The notes under the pieces: generated by a model | Seen by the model: only the letters and a program-made list of their open reading frames with translations | The model's database searches: none | Told to the model about the DNA's origin: nothing | Shown here: piece by piece, positions 16,177-24,223 of the stretch | Layout of the letters: each line of letters begins with the position of its first letter | Numbering within the stretch: the first letter of the stretch is position 1 | Made by a program: the position numbers and the translations under genes | Origin: Opitutia bacterium | Lineage (GTDB): Bacteria > Verrucomicrobiota > Verrucomicrobiia > Opitutales > Seribacteraceae | NCBI GenBank assembly: GCA_002730975.1 | Contig: PCBO01000062.1 | Location: forward strand, 64,213 to 102,441 | Direction of reading: 5' to 3' | Length of the DNA: 38,229 nucleotides

Positions 16177-17763
16177 TTGAAACCACCACCCTTTGAGAAC
16201 ACCCAGATCGCCATCGACAAGGCAGGAAAAATCATTAGGCATCAAGATTCCTTTGGAGATTGGCTAGGTTTACGGGAAGGCGAAGGCAATGGGCTAAAAC
16301 TTCGCTCCCTGCTACTGGAAAGAGAACCAGGATGGAAAGACATAATACCTTCTCGATTTCACGCTCGGGAATTCACATGCTTTTTGCCGCTGATTGCCGA
16401 AGGAATTGCCACAGCCTCGGGAATTCAAGTCAATTGCGTACCTTATGATAGTTTTTCGTCAGTGGTGATGAGTCCATGCCTTTCCCCCCAAGAATCCCTC
16501 AAAAAAGCTTTTGTGGGAGATATACCCAATGACCCTCGGACATTCTCGGCAATTTTCCTTCGTCTGCAAAAGGCGGAAGCCCGTCTGGCGGACTACTTGG
16601 TAAACTTTCCAGGTATTTTCTTCACTCAACGTCCCGATCTCTCGTTTAGCTATCTGAGCAAAGGGATTCAGAATCTCTTCCCAAATGACCACGAAGGGTT
16701 TCTTCGCAACGGCGGATTATTCCTGAACTTCATTTTAGAACAAGACAGGGAATATTACCTAAAACGCTTGAATGAGCACAGTGAGCAACAAGAAACGTTT
16801 AGTTTTATCTATCGGATCAAGATTCCACCTATCGGCCAGACGATCTACCTTATGGACATCAGGACGCCAAGCATAACTTCAAATGGTAAACTGCTAAGCT
16901 ATGATGGGGTATTTTTGGACGTCACCAGACAATCCATCGCCGAACACCGACTTTCGCACTCAGTATGGCGAGAGGGTTTGGCGACCTTAACAAACGGTTT
17001 GGTCCATGACTTCAGCAATCTCATGGCAGGCATATTTTCGATTAGCGAACTGTACCATGGAATGCTTGAAAAAGACGACCCGATGGCAAACGGAATGGGC
17101 CAAATCAAGAAAAGCGCTATGCAAGCCCAAAAACTGGTTCGCCGAATCATCGACCTGCATCGCGAAACTTCCACCCCTAGAGCAGTACACGACCTACGCT
17201 TACTACTCAAAGACCAGATGGATCTTGTGGGCATAATTATTCCGAGAAGCGCTCGCGTCGTTACGGATTTCGGTTCTGAGACCCTCCCCGCTTATCTGGA
17301 AGAAACCGGTTTTCGACAAGTCATTCTGAACCTCGCCATCAACGCCAGAGACGCCATCGGTAGAACGGGACGTCTCAAGATTTCCCTTCGCCGAGTAAAG
17401 CGAGGTGAAAAGATAATGGACGGTGCTTACAAAGGATCCCGAACAGCCCCTGTTCTAGGAGCCGAAATAGCGTTAAAAGATGATGGAGAAGGCATACCCG
17501 AAGGACTGTTCGACAAGATTCTGGATCCCTTTTTCACTACTAAGGAATCCGATTCTGGTTCGGGTTTTGGCTTATACAATGCAAAACTCTACGTCGAAGA
17601 CCACAAGGGGTTGATCGGTTTCCGAAGCATAATCGGTGCAGGCACCACATTCTATATTTTTCTTCCATTGGTAGAGGATGAAAACGCATCAGAAGGTAGT
17701 AGGAAAAGAGCGGCGAAAAGAGCTACTAGAGAATTCGCCAAACCAAGAAAACGAAAAGGATAG
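16177..17763 (+). CDS. PAS-domain sensor histidine kinase, orphan, TTG start
   Basis: The product has 528 residues and no membrane helix, so it is probably cytoplasmic. A PAS-like part (about 10-75) and a clearer PAS domain (about 140-255, ending DGVFLDVTR) precede the phosphoacceptor helix with HDFSNLMAGI; H277 is the likely phosphorylated residue. The ATPase domain has an N box with NLAINARDAIG (about 385-395), DDGEGIPEGLFDKILDPFFTT (about 435-455) and SGFGLYNAK. A Lys/Arg-rich tail of about 25 residues ends the protein. The HDFxN type of H-box is common in NtrB-like and hybrid kinases. The start is TTG at 16177 because no ATG or GTG precedes it after an in-frame stop at 16156. No response regulator is adjacent; its partner is unknown. 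Confidence 0.88.
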   Translation: MKPPPFENTQIAIDKAGKIIRHQDSFGDWLGLREGEGNGLKLRSLLLEREPGWKDIIPSRFHAREFTCFLPLIAEGIATASGIQVNCVPYDSFSSVVMSPCLSPQESLKKAFVGDIPNDPRTFSAIFLRLQKAEARLADYLVNFPGIFFTQRPDLSFSYLSKGIQNLFPNDHEGFLRNGGLFLNFILEQDREYYLKRLNEHSEQQETFSFIYRIKIPPIGQTIYLMDIRTPSITSNGKLLSYDGVFLDVTRQSIAEHRLSHSVWREGLATLTNGLVHDFSNLMAGIFSISELYHGMLEKDDPMANGMGQIKKSAMQAQKLVRRIIDLHRETSTPRAVHDLRLLLKDQMDLVGIIIPRSARVVTDFGSETLPAYLEETGFRQVILNLAINARDAIGRTGRLKISLRRVKRGEKIMDGAYKGSRTAPVLGAEIALKDDGEGIPEGLFDKILDPFFTTKESDSGSGFGLYNAKLYVEDHKGLIGFRSIIGAGTTFYIFLPLVEDENASEGSRKRAAKRATREFAKPRKRKG

Positions 17764-17773
17764 ATTTCGCTGC

Positions 17774-18229
17774 TCAATCGGTTTTGCTGCCGTTGGCTTC
17801 GGAGGGAGACCGCAATCTCGCTAAAGTTCCACGAACATAATGTATGCGAGTTCTTTCACGACCTTTGCGGTCATAAGTCAATGCATCACCATGAAGTACG
17901 CCGTCCACAAAAGAGGCTTCTGAGCGGGCGCCACTTAAGGAATACTTAACTTGCAAACCGTGTTTAAGGCCCTTCGAATAATGTTCCTTGGATAGGTCAC
18001 CGTTAGCCTCTTTTCTTTCCAATCTTCCGGAAAAGGGAGCATCTTGTATTTTTTCATACAAGAGCGAATCATCAGCTACCACCCGAAACTCAAAGTTCTC
18101 AGTGAACTCTGAAGCATCTCCCTTCCATTCGGATTTTGGTACAGGTTGTATTTTCGTATCCGATCCACAACCTAAAACAAAAAGCGAAAATATAGAAAAA
18201 ATTAAAAAAAAGATACCCCGATATCTCAT
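17774..18229 (-). CDS. MORN_2-repeat lipoprotein
   Basis: The 151-residue product has a lipoprotein signal peptide with lipobox VLGC (lipidated Cys at 21). After it come three to four short repeats of the MORN_2 type (FSGRLERKEANGDLSKEHYSKGLKHG, then SFVDGVLHGDALTYDRKGR), the pattern of YwqK-family proteins. Function is unknown; such repeats are found in periplasmic and surface proteins. The ATG overlaps the stop of the upstream FmdB-like gene (ATGA), so the two are probably co-transcribed. Its stop is only 10 nt from the convergent kinase stop. Confidence 0.82.
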   Translation of the reverse strand: MRYRGIFFLIFSIFSLFVLGCGSDTKIQPVPKSEWKGDASEFTENFEFRVVADDSLLYEKIQDAPFSGRLERKEANGDLSKEHYSKGLKHGLQVKYSLSGARSEASFVDGVLHGDALTYDRKGRERTRIHYVRGTLARLRSPSEANGSKTD

Positions 18230-18813
18230 TTAGCCAAGTAGTCGGAGAATTCATAAAGTTCAGGATCACGAACTAGCGGGCGACGCATCAGCCTTCGAAG
18301 TTTAGACTTTGCTCCTGATTCATCACCATCTCCTGAATCTGAACTGGGTCCAGGCATAGCTCCTTCTGCGGCATCGTCACCGAAGGCATCACCCATGCGA
18401 TCCTCCAATTCGTCAGGATCCATGCCTTCCTCCAACTTGCGAACAACTTCCTCCATCGACTCATCCATATTCTCGCCAGTCAAATCGCACATACGACGCA
18501 TAAGGTGACCCATTTGGCGAGGATCGGGATTCTCTTCATCCATACCCTCGATAGCCCCTTCTAATTCTTGCATGGCCGCTTGTGCTTTGGATTCGTCCAT
18601 CCCGGCAAAAGGATCTTCGGGATCATTCGGAACCTGTGGTATTTCCTCGGGTTCCTCCCTTTTCCCGGTAATGGAAAAACCTGAAATTACTTTGCGCATA
18701 CGATATTTTTTTCCGTCTGGGCAAAGAGGGACCTCTTCAGAGTAAGATAGCGAACGAGCGAAAAAAGAATAGATTTTTCGAGAATCGGGAGAATAGAATT
18801 CGTAAATAGGCAT
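18226..18813 (-). CDS. FmdB-like protein with degenerate zinc ribbon and acidic C-terminal extension
   Basis: I choose the ATG at 18813, since FmdB proteins begin MPIYEY/F; a TTG at 18864 would add 17 residues inside the opposite strand's gene region. The N-terminal 50 residues follow FmdB (MPIYEFYS...RKIYSFFARSL...CPDGKKYRMRKVISGFS). However, the first CxxC is replaced by SPDS and the second pair keeps only one Cys (CPDG), so zinc binding is unlikely. About 145 further residues are acidic and helical, rich in Asp, Glu and Met (for example MRRMCDLTGENMDESM), and end in a basic stretch. Total length is 195 against about 70-110 for usual FmdB. Function unknown. Confidence 0.75.
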   Translation of the reverse strand: MPIYEFYSPDSRKIYSFFARSLSYSEEVPLCPDGKKYRMRKVISGFSITGKREEPEEIPQVPNDPEDPFAGMDESKAQAAMQELEGAIEGMDEENPDPRQMGHLMRRMCDLTGENMDESMEEVVRKLEEGMDPDELEDRMGDAFGDDAAEGAMPGPSSDSGDGDESGAKSKLRRLMRRPLVRDPELYEFSDYLAK

Positions 18814-18921
18814 AATGTGAACGATACTAAAAATTTTAATAAGCAGGACAGACCAAGGAATCAAGCTAAAGACTGGATATCAAGTTGCCTTGGAACGAAG
18901 TTTAGGCGAAATGGCAACCCG

Positions 18922-19383
18922 ATGCTACGAAATATTCTAGAGTTCTGGACAAAGAAACCCCAAAAGCGTACTTGGGCAGCGCTTCCCATAGGATACTTAC
19001 TGTTTCTTCAACTCCTTACGGGAATCCCCAAAGCCGACATCATTCGCGAAGCGGACGGACCGGAGTTCCTGGAAAGGTTTGCCGAAGAGCTCTTCGGATA
19101 TCCCTACTGGGCTCAAGACTTGAGCCACCTTCCACTATTTGCAGTACTCGCTTGGCTATGGTCTTGGTATCTTGGGGGTCCCAAGGCAGGTACTAAGTGG
19201 GCAGTAGCGGCCGCTTGGATTTCATTTACCTATGCCGTCCTAAATGAAATGGGGCAATACTTCGTTCCAAAACGCTTTCCCTCGGTGGGAGATCTGATTA
19301 TGAATATTATAGGAGTCACAATAGGATTGTTGGCACATGCAAAGCTATTTAAAGCGAAGAACCGAGAAACACATTCGAAATAA
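18922..19383 (+). CDS. VanZ-like membrane protein
   Basis: The 153-residue product (from ATG 18922) has about four membrane segments. It carries the VanZ-family pattern of an acidic residue followed by a Gln and a conserved loop, NEMGQYFVPKRFPSVGDLIMNIIG. VanZ proteins are small membrane proteins, one of which confers low-level teicoplanin resistance; most have unknown roles. The frame is also open from a GTG at 18817, but that start would leave only three bases to the divergent FmdB-like gene and add a charged, unconserved leader. I therefore prefer ATG 18922. The stop is 2 nt from the convergent MORN_2 gene. Confidence 0.78.
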   Translation: MLRNILEFWTKKPQKRTWAALPIGYLLFLQLLTGIPKADIIREADGPEFLERFAEELFGYPYWAQDLSHLPLFAVLAWLWSWYLGGPKAGTKWAVAAAWISFTYAVLNEMGQYFVPKRFPSVGDLIMNIIGVTIGLLAHAKLFKAKNRETHSK

Positions 19384-19385
19384 GT

Positions 19386-20387
19386 TCAATCCTTGGGAGC
19401 GCTTTCTCCCTTTTTCAATTCATCAGTAGCACCCGGTCCAAGCTCCCGAGCTACTTCTCGCCCTTTTTCAAAAACTTTCCGGATAACAAGATCACCATTT
19501 TCATTCCAGCGAAAATATTCACCGTGGAGTTTATGATCCATAAAGTTTGACTTGTAGATAAGCTTTCCGTCCAAATTCCACTCACGCAGTGTACCATTTA
19601 GTTTCCCATCTGCATAAATGCCTTCGGCTCGTTTTGATCCATCCTCTCGCCACGCAACGTGAACACCTTCATGCCTGCCATCCACATAGGTAGCCTCTAA
19701 TTTTATTTTCCCATTGGCCCACCATTCGCGAACGGGACCATTTTTAAGGCCATCCTTATAGTTTTCTAAAATGCGTTTTTTGCCGTTGGGAAAAAATTCA
19801 TTCAATTCACCTTGAAGATTACCGTCTTCGTAGGTCGCCTTGCGCAAAGTTGATCCGTCAACAGAACACTCCACTTCGGATCCATGCTTTCGGTCTTTCC
19901 TAAAGCCACATTCCACTCGTATCACACCGTTTTCGAACCATGCCTTATAGTCCCCGGTTCTCTTTCCTTTAATAAAAGTGACTTGTTCCTTGAGTTTTCC
20001 GTTTTCATGCCACTCCGAGGCCACTCCATCTAGAAGACCGTTCTTGAAGCTAGCTTTTTTTCGTAAATCCCCATTCGAAAACCAAAGCTGGGACAAACCA
20101 AGGGGTTTTCCTTTTAAGAATGTTTGTTTGCTGGAGGGCTTTTCATCGGCAAACCATCCCAACACTTCGCCATCGAAAACACCGGATAAGTAATTTGCAG
20201 TAAACTTTTTCTTTCCATTTTCGTGGAATGACTCAGCTTTGCCTGTGAAGGGTTTGCGATGGAGGTCGAAATACCAAAGTCGATCCTTGCCTAATACCAT
20301 TAACGAAGCATCCACCACTTTATCAGAAAAAGCATGAAGTGGGCAAAAAACCAAGCTCAGTAAAACTGGAATGACAAGAAAATTCAT
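19386..20387 (-). CDS. Exported MORN_2-repeat protein (about eleven repeats)
   Basis: The 333-residue product has a signal peptide (about 1-20, ending LHAFS) and then about eleven tandem 22-24-residue repeats of the MORN_2/YwqK type. Each reads roughly W-x-E-N-G-K-x-K-x-x-x-x-Y-x-x-G-x-x-x-G. Such repeats form extended beta-hairpin solenoids. No catalytic motif is seen. Likely periplasmic or surface exposed; role unknown. The same kind of repeat occurs in the lipoprotein at 17774-18229, so the two may be functionally related. Both lie on the minus strand with the VanZ-like and FmdB-like genes between them. Confidence 0.83.
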   Translation of the reverse strand: MNFLVIPVLLSLVFCPLHAFSDKVVDASLMVLGKDRLWYFDLHRKPFTGKAESFHENGKKKFTANYLSGVFDGEVLGWFADEKPSSKQTFLKGKPLGLSQLWFSNGDLRKKASFKNGLLDGVASEWHENGKLKEQVTFIKGKRTGDYKAWFENGVIRVECGFRKDRKHGSEVECSVDGSTLRKATYEDGNLQGELNEFFPNGKKRILENYKDGLKNGPVREWWANGKIKLEATYVDGRHEGVHVAWREDGSKRAEGIYADGKLNGTLREWNLDGKLIYKSNFMDHKLHGEYFRWNENGDLVIRKVFEKGREVARELGPGATDELKKGESAPKD

Positions 20388-20454
20388 GTATCTGCAAGTA
20401 AAATAGTAAAACCTTTCGGGACAATAGGAAATATGTCGTCAGCCAAGTTTATCT

Positions 20455-21711
20455 CTACGAGCGAAGAGTACTTTCGCGTTCAGGCAAAGTGGGATGAGAG
20501 TGATAAATAGCAGCAAAAAGAGGATGCGGCATAGGGTTGGAAAGATTTTCCACATGAAGCTTTCGAAGGGCGCTTACAAGGTAATCCGGGCCCCCAATCG
20601 CGGAACGTGCAAAAGCATCAGCTTCATATTCGTGCTTACGAGAAAGAAAATTACTAAAGGGAGCGAACCAAAAACTAAATACTCCTGAGGCAACAGAAAG
20701 AACAAGAAATACAGGCCCTAATCGGCCAAGCGTATTCGTATTGAAGCCAAGATCCTCAAAAAACCAAGGGGCTTCGGTCAGAAATGCGACAAACCAAAAA
20801 ACGACAAGGCCAAACAGAGCGGACACGAAAAGTCGCTTGGGAACATGACCGCATTTGTAATGCCCGATTTCGTGAGCAAGAACAGCTTCCAGTTCCTCGG
20901 TATCCATTTGCTCAATAAGCGTATCATATAAGACAATGCGACGAAACCTACCGAAACCGGTGAAAAATGCATTGGAATGGCCAGAACGCTTACTCCCGTC
21001 CATCACCTCTATTGTCTTGGCTTGGAAACCAGCCTTATCCGCCAAAGCCATCAGGCGAATCTTTAAATCCCCGTCCTCCAAAGGTTCCAGTTTATTAAAC
21101 AGCGGAAGAATAAACATTGGCCAAAGAGCGAAAAGAAGGAGTTGGAATCCAAAGAACGCGCCAAATCCCCAAAGCCACCATGAGTTCTCAAAGACTTGAC
21201 TCAACTCACGATGAATCAAGAGCAGTATTCCCACCAACGAGTATATTAGACCAAACCCCAGCAAGACTCCTTTCAGCTTATCCTTTACCCAGAGCCCAAT
21301 CGTGGACTTGTTGAACCCGAAGCGTTCCTCCACACGAAATTGACTATACCATTCGAAAGGAAGTTCAGGAACTTGAAGTAAAACGAGGATAACCGAGACG
21401 GCCAAAGCCTCTCGCCATGGACCAACTTCACCAACTCCACCAATGACATAGTAGGCCCAAGGCAGAAAGAAAACCAAGACCAGAACGAACACGAGGGCAC
21501 CATACCATTCTTCCCATAAACCCAAGCGACTTTTAGTGAGCGAGTACTCGGTGGTGCGTAGCCAAGTCTTCTTGTCACTTATTCCATCCAGGCATTGGGG
21601 CAGAGAACCTCGGATTTTGGAAACATGGTTGGCATTGAGAAGATTTAGAAAAGTCTCCACTATTGTTCGAAGAGCTAAAAACAAAAGAATAACTGATAAC
21701 GCGTTAATCAT
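20455..21711 (-). CDS. M48 family metalloprotease, Ste24 / CAAX protease type
   Basis: The 418-residue integral membrane protein has about seven hydrophobic segments. The zinc site HEIGH is at residues 280-284 (His280, Glu281, His284), and the third ligand lies in EYEAD at 361-365. The N-terminal membrane part with the RFGFNKSTIGLWVKDKLKG segment is typical of the CAAX prenyl protease 1 N-domain rather than of HtpX. Bacterial members are thought to act in membrane protein quality control, since bacteria lack prenylated CAAX proteins. It is divergent from xseB-dxs. Confidence 0.92.
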   Translation of the reverse strand: MINALSVILLFLALRTIVETFLNLLNANHVSKIRGSLPQCLDGISDKKTWLRTTEYSLTKSRLGLWEEWYGALVFVLVLVFFLPWAYYVIGGVGEVGPWREALAVSVILVLLQVPELPFEWYSQFRVEERFGFNKSTIGLWVKDKLKGVLLGFGLIYSLVGILLLIHRELSQVFENSWWLWGFGAFFGFQLLLFALWPMFILPLFNKLEPLEDGDLKIRLMALADKAGFQAKTIEVMDGSKRSGHSNAFFTGFGRFRRIVLYDTLIEQMDTEELEAVLAHEIGHYKCGHVPKRLFVSALFGLVVFWFVAFLTEAPWFFEDLGFNTNTLGRLGPVFLVLSVASGVFSFWFAPFSNFLSRKHEYEADAFARSAIGGPDYLVSALRKLHVENLSNPMPHPLFAAIYHSHPTLPERESTLRS

Positions 21712-21838
21712 AAGCTGATTGAAACTAACCTCAGATCAACTTTTAGTCGATGGAAAACAGATGGCGAAAAGCATTGCCCGAAACTGCATAGGTGGTCAGG
21801 ATTTGCCCAACACTAAAGTTGAGAAATAATTTTGTTAC
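21712..21838. other. Divergent intergenic region, M48 protease / xseB
   Basis: This 127-nt region must hold promoters for both flanking genes. A possible -35/-10 pair for xseB is TTGCCC (near 21804) and AATAAT (near 21826), 16 nt apart, which would give a very short leader. I see no riboswitch or clear operator. Confidence 0.3.
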
Positions 21839-22099
21839 ATGATTGACACTGGAACAAAAGTACCGGAGGAAAACGAAATTGGTTTCGAGGAAGCCATGAA
21901 ACGACTGGATTGCCTAGTCGAATCGATGGAAAGTGGCAGTGCCCCGCTTTCTGAACTCGTTGACCGTTATGAAGAAGGAGCCAAGCTGCTCAAGGATTGT
22001 CGTAAAAGGCTTGAACTGGCCGAGCTTAAGATTAAAGAAGTCCAAGAAAAAGACGCTCAAATGATTGCCGAACCAATGGGGCAAGATACGAATGAGTAA
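21839..22099 (+). CDS. xseB: Exodeoxyribonuclease VII small subunit XseB
   Basis: XseB is the small subunit of exonuclease VII, which degrades single-stranded DNA with XseA. The 86-residue product shows the family pattern: FEEAMKRLDCLVESMESGSAPLSELVDRYEEG, then the second helix with LKDCRKRLELAELKIKEV. The ATG at 21839 has only a weak ribosome-binding site. The gene overlaps dxs by 8 nt; an xseB-(ispA)-dxs arrangement is frequent in bacteria. xseA is not in the window. Confidence 0.93.
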   Translation: MIDTGTKVPEENEIGFEEAMKRLDCLVESMESGSAPLSELVDRYEEGAKLLKDCRKRLELAELKIKEVQEKDAQMIAEPMGQDTNE

Positions 22100-24017
22100 T
22101 TCCTCAGTACTTTCCAATATCACTGCTCCGGAGGATCTCCGCAATCTTTCCGATGAGGAAGTTGTCACATTAGCCGATGAAATCCGTGCCCGAATTATTT
22201 CCGCAACCTCCGCAAATGGAGGACACGTAGGCCCAAATTTGGGCGTAGTGGAATTGACTATTGCCCTGCACCTTGCCTTCGATTCGCCCAAAGACAGATT
22301 TGTCTGGGACGTTTCACACCAAGGTTACGTCCACAAACTATTAACTGGCCGAAACGACGAGAGATTTGATCGAATCCGAAAAACAGATGGTCTCAGTGGT
22401 TTCCTCTCTCGCGATGAAAGTGAGCACGATTCTTACGGTGCAGGACATGCGGGCACCTGCCTATCGGCAGCATTGGGCATGGCCGTGGCAAGAGACCTGA
22501 ACGGTAACGACGAACATGTCGTAGCCATTGCAGGAGATGCGGCTTTCACTTGCGGCATCACCTTGGAAGCTCTCAACAACATTGCCGAGTCCACCAAACG
22601 GTTTATTCTCATCCTGAACGACAACGAATGGTCCATCGCCAAAAACGTAGGGGCCATGGCACGCTATTTCAACGAACTGATTACCAATCCAGTTTATACA
22701 CGGCTGCACAAGGACGCTGAATCTTTTCTCAATCAGTTCCCCGGCGGTCGTTCCCTGATCCGTCTGGCATCAAAAGCAAAACGCGACACCAAAGAGCTTC
22801 TAGCCCCTTCCAGCATTTTTGAAAAGCTCGGCATTCGATACATCGGACCAATCGATGGACACGATGTTAAAAGTCTCGTTCACTTTTTCGAATTTGCCAA
22901 GGAATCCAATGAGCCAGTAGTGTTGCATCTTCTCACCAAAAAAGGCAAAGGCTTTCCCGTCGCATTGGAAGAGCCTGAGAAGTGGCATGGATCCGGTCCA
23001 TTCGATCCTATTAACGGTATATCCAAGCCAACAGCCCCGGGATCCCCTCCGAAATATCAAGATGTCTTTGGCCGATGCCTAGCTAGCCTCGCAATTAAAA
23101 ACAAACGAATCGTGGGAATCACGGCGGCAATGCCTAGTGGAACGGGTCTGGACGCCTTGCAACAAGCGATTCCCAATCGCTTCTTCGACGTAGGCATTGC
23201 AGAAGAACACGCCGTACTTTTCGCTGCAGGAATGGCAACCAAAGGGATGAGACCGGTCTGTGCCATCTATTCGACTTTCCTACAGCGTGCATACGATCCA
23301 ATTATTCACGACGTCTGTCTCCAAAAACTCCCCGTCCTCTTCTGCATGGATAGAGCCGGGCTGTCTCCCAATGATGGACCTACTCACCATGGTCTCTTCG
23401 ACATCGCCTACCTTCGCTGCGTACCCAACGCAGTACTCATGCAGCCAAAGGATGAAGACGAGCTTCAAGATATGATGGCTACGGGTCTTGACTTGGACGG
23501 ACCTTCCTTTGTGCGTTATCCGCGAGGAGTTGGAGAAGGTGTCTCATTAAAAGAAACTCCCACTCCCATCACCGTGGGCAAAGCGGAAGTGCTTCGGGCA
23601 GGAAAAGATTTTGCCATCTGGGCACTAGGACCTTTCGTCAAGGAAGCCTTGGACATTGCCGTACGCCTCTCGGAAGAAGAGGGATTAGAAGCCTCTGTAG
23701 TAAATGCCAGATTCGCAAAACCATTGGACGAAAAACTTTTGATCAAACACGCGAAGACTTGCGAGTGCCTCATCACCCTAGAAGACCATGTCCTTTCAGG
23801 TGGATTCGGTTCCGCAGTATTGGAGTTATTGCAAACCAAGGAACTGTACATACCTGTAACTCGCATCGGATGGCCAGATACATTCGTAGATCATGCCGAC
23901 TCAGTTTCCGACCTAAGAAAAGCAAATGGTTTGGGAAAAGAAGATGTGTATCAAAAAATTCTATCTCGTTTCAAAATTGACGGGCAAGGAGAACCCGCCT
24001 TAGCCATATATGATTAA
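22092..24017 (+). CDS. dxs: 1-deoxy-D-xylulose-5-phosphate synthase
   Basis: Dxs condenses pyruvate and glyceraldehyde 3-phosphate to DXP, the first step of the MEP isoprenoid pathway, using thiamine diphosphate. I choose ATG 22092 (641 residues), where the product starts MSNSSVLSNITAPEDLRNLS; the frame is also open from a TTG nine codons upstream inside xseB. Visible motifs are HVGPNLGVVELTIALH (about 45-60), the thiamine diphosphate site GDAAFTCGITLEALNN near 148 ending in LNDNEWSI, HGSGPFDP, and DVGIAEEHAVLFAAGMA with the catalytic Glu. The C-terminal transketolase domain is complete. Confidence 0.97.
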   Translation: MSNSSVLSNITAPEDLRNLSDEEVVTLADEIRARIISATSANGGHVGPNLGVVELTIALHLAFDSPKDRFVWDVSHQGYVHKLLTGRNDERFDRIRKTDGLSGFLSRDESEHDSYGAGHAGTCLSAALGMAVARDLNGNDEHVVAIAGDAAFTCGITLEALNNIAESTKRFILILNDNEWSIAKNVGAMARYFNELITNPVYTRLHKDAESFLNQFPGGRSLIRLASKAKRDTKELLAPSSIFEKLGIRYIGPIDGHDVKSLVHFFEFAKESNEPVVLHLLTKKGKGFPVALEEPEKWHGSGPFDPINGISKPTAPGSPPKYQDVFGRCLASLAIKNKRIVGITAAMPSGTGLDALQQAIPNRFFDVGIAEEHAVLFAAGMATKGMRPVCAIYSTFLQRAYDPIIHDVCLQKLPVLFCMDRAGLSPNDGPTHHGLFDIAYLRCVPNAVLMQPKDEDELQDMMATGLDLDGPSFVRYPRGVGEGVSLKETPTPITVGKAEVLRAGKDFAIWALGPFVKEALDIAVRLSEEEGLEASVVNARFAKPLDEKLLIKHAKTCECLITLEDHVLSGGFGSAVLELLQTKELYIPVTRIGWPDTFVDHADSVSDLRKANGLGKEDVYQKILSRFKIDGQGEPALAIYD

Positions 24018-24019
24018 AA

Positions 24020-24121
24020 ATGGCTCCTTTTAGGACTACCCACAAAGATCGCGTCATCCTATCGATCCTGCTTCTAGTAGCCACCATTTTGGTACTTGCC
24101 GTAGAAGTACTGAGCCATTGA
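24020..24121 (+). CDS. Possible 33-residue single-pass membrane peptide
   Basis: Two bases after the dxs stop, an ATG opens 33 codons ending in TGA. The peptide has a basic N-terminus (MAPFRTTHKDR) and one hydrophobic helix (VILSILLLVATILVLAVEVL). Charge placement fits a small inner-membrane protein. No good ribosome-binding site is seen, so it would need to be translated by coupling to dxs. It may be chance. Confidence 0.4.
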   Translation: MAPFRTTHKDRVILSILLLVATILVLAVEVLSH

Positions 24122-24127
24122 GGAGAA

Positions 24128-24150
24128 ATCGTCGCAAAGATTTTGACGAT
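24128..24150. terminator. Weak hairpin between dxs and the giant gene
   Basis: ATCGTC (24128-24133) and GACGAT (24145-24150) form a 6-bp stem. On the minus strand it is followed by TTTCT, so it could help end transcription of the giant gene; on the plus strand no T-run follows. The rest of the 24122-24223 gap shows no other structure. Confidence 0.3.
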
Positions 24151-24223
24151 GTGGGCTAACTCGTGATACTGCTTTTAATTACTTCTCGAAAGAAATTTTA
24201 GTATCCATGCAGTCCAGTAAGTT

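Noticed and set aside
19326-19341. TGGCACA-TGCA-AAGCT, a partial sigma-54-like match on the plus strand
   Set aside because: It lies inside the end of the VanZ-like gene, the -12 part is AAGC instead of TTGC, and no plus-strand gene follows.
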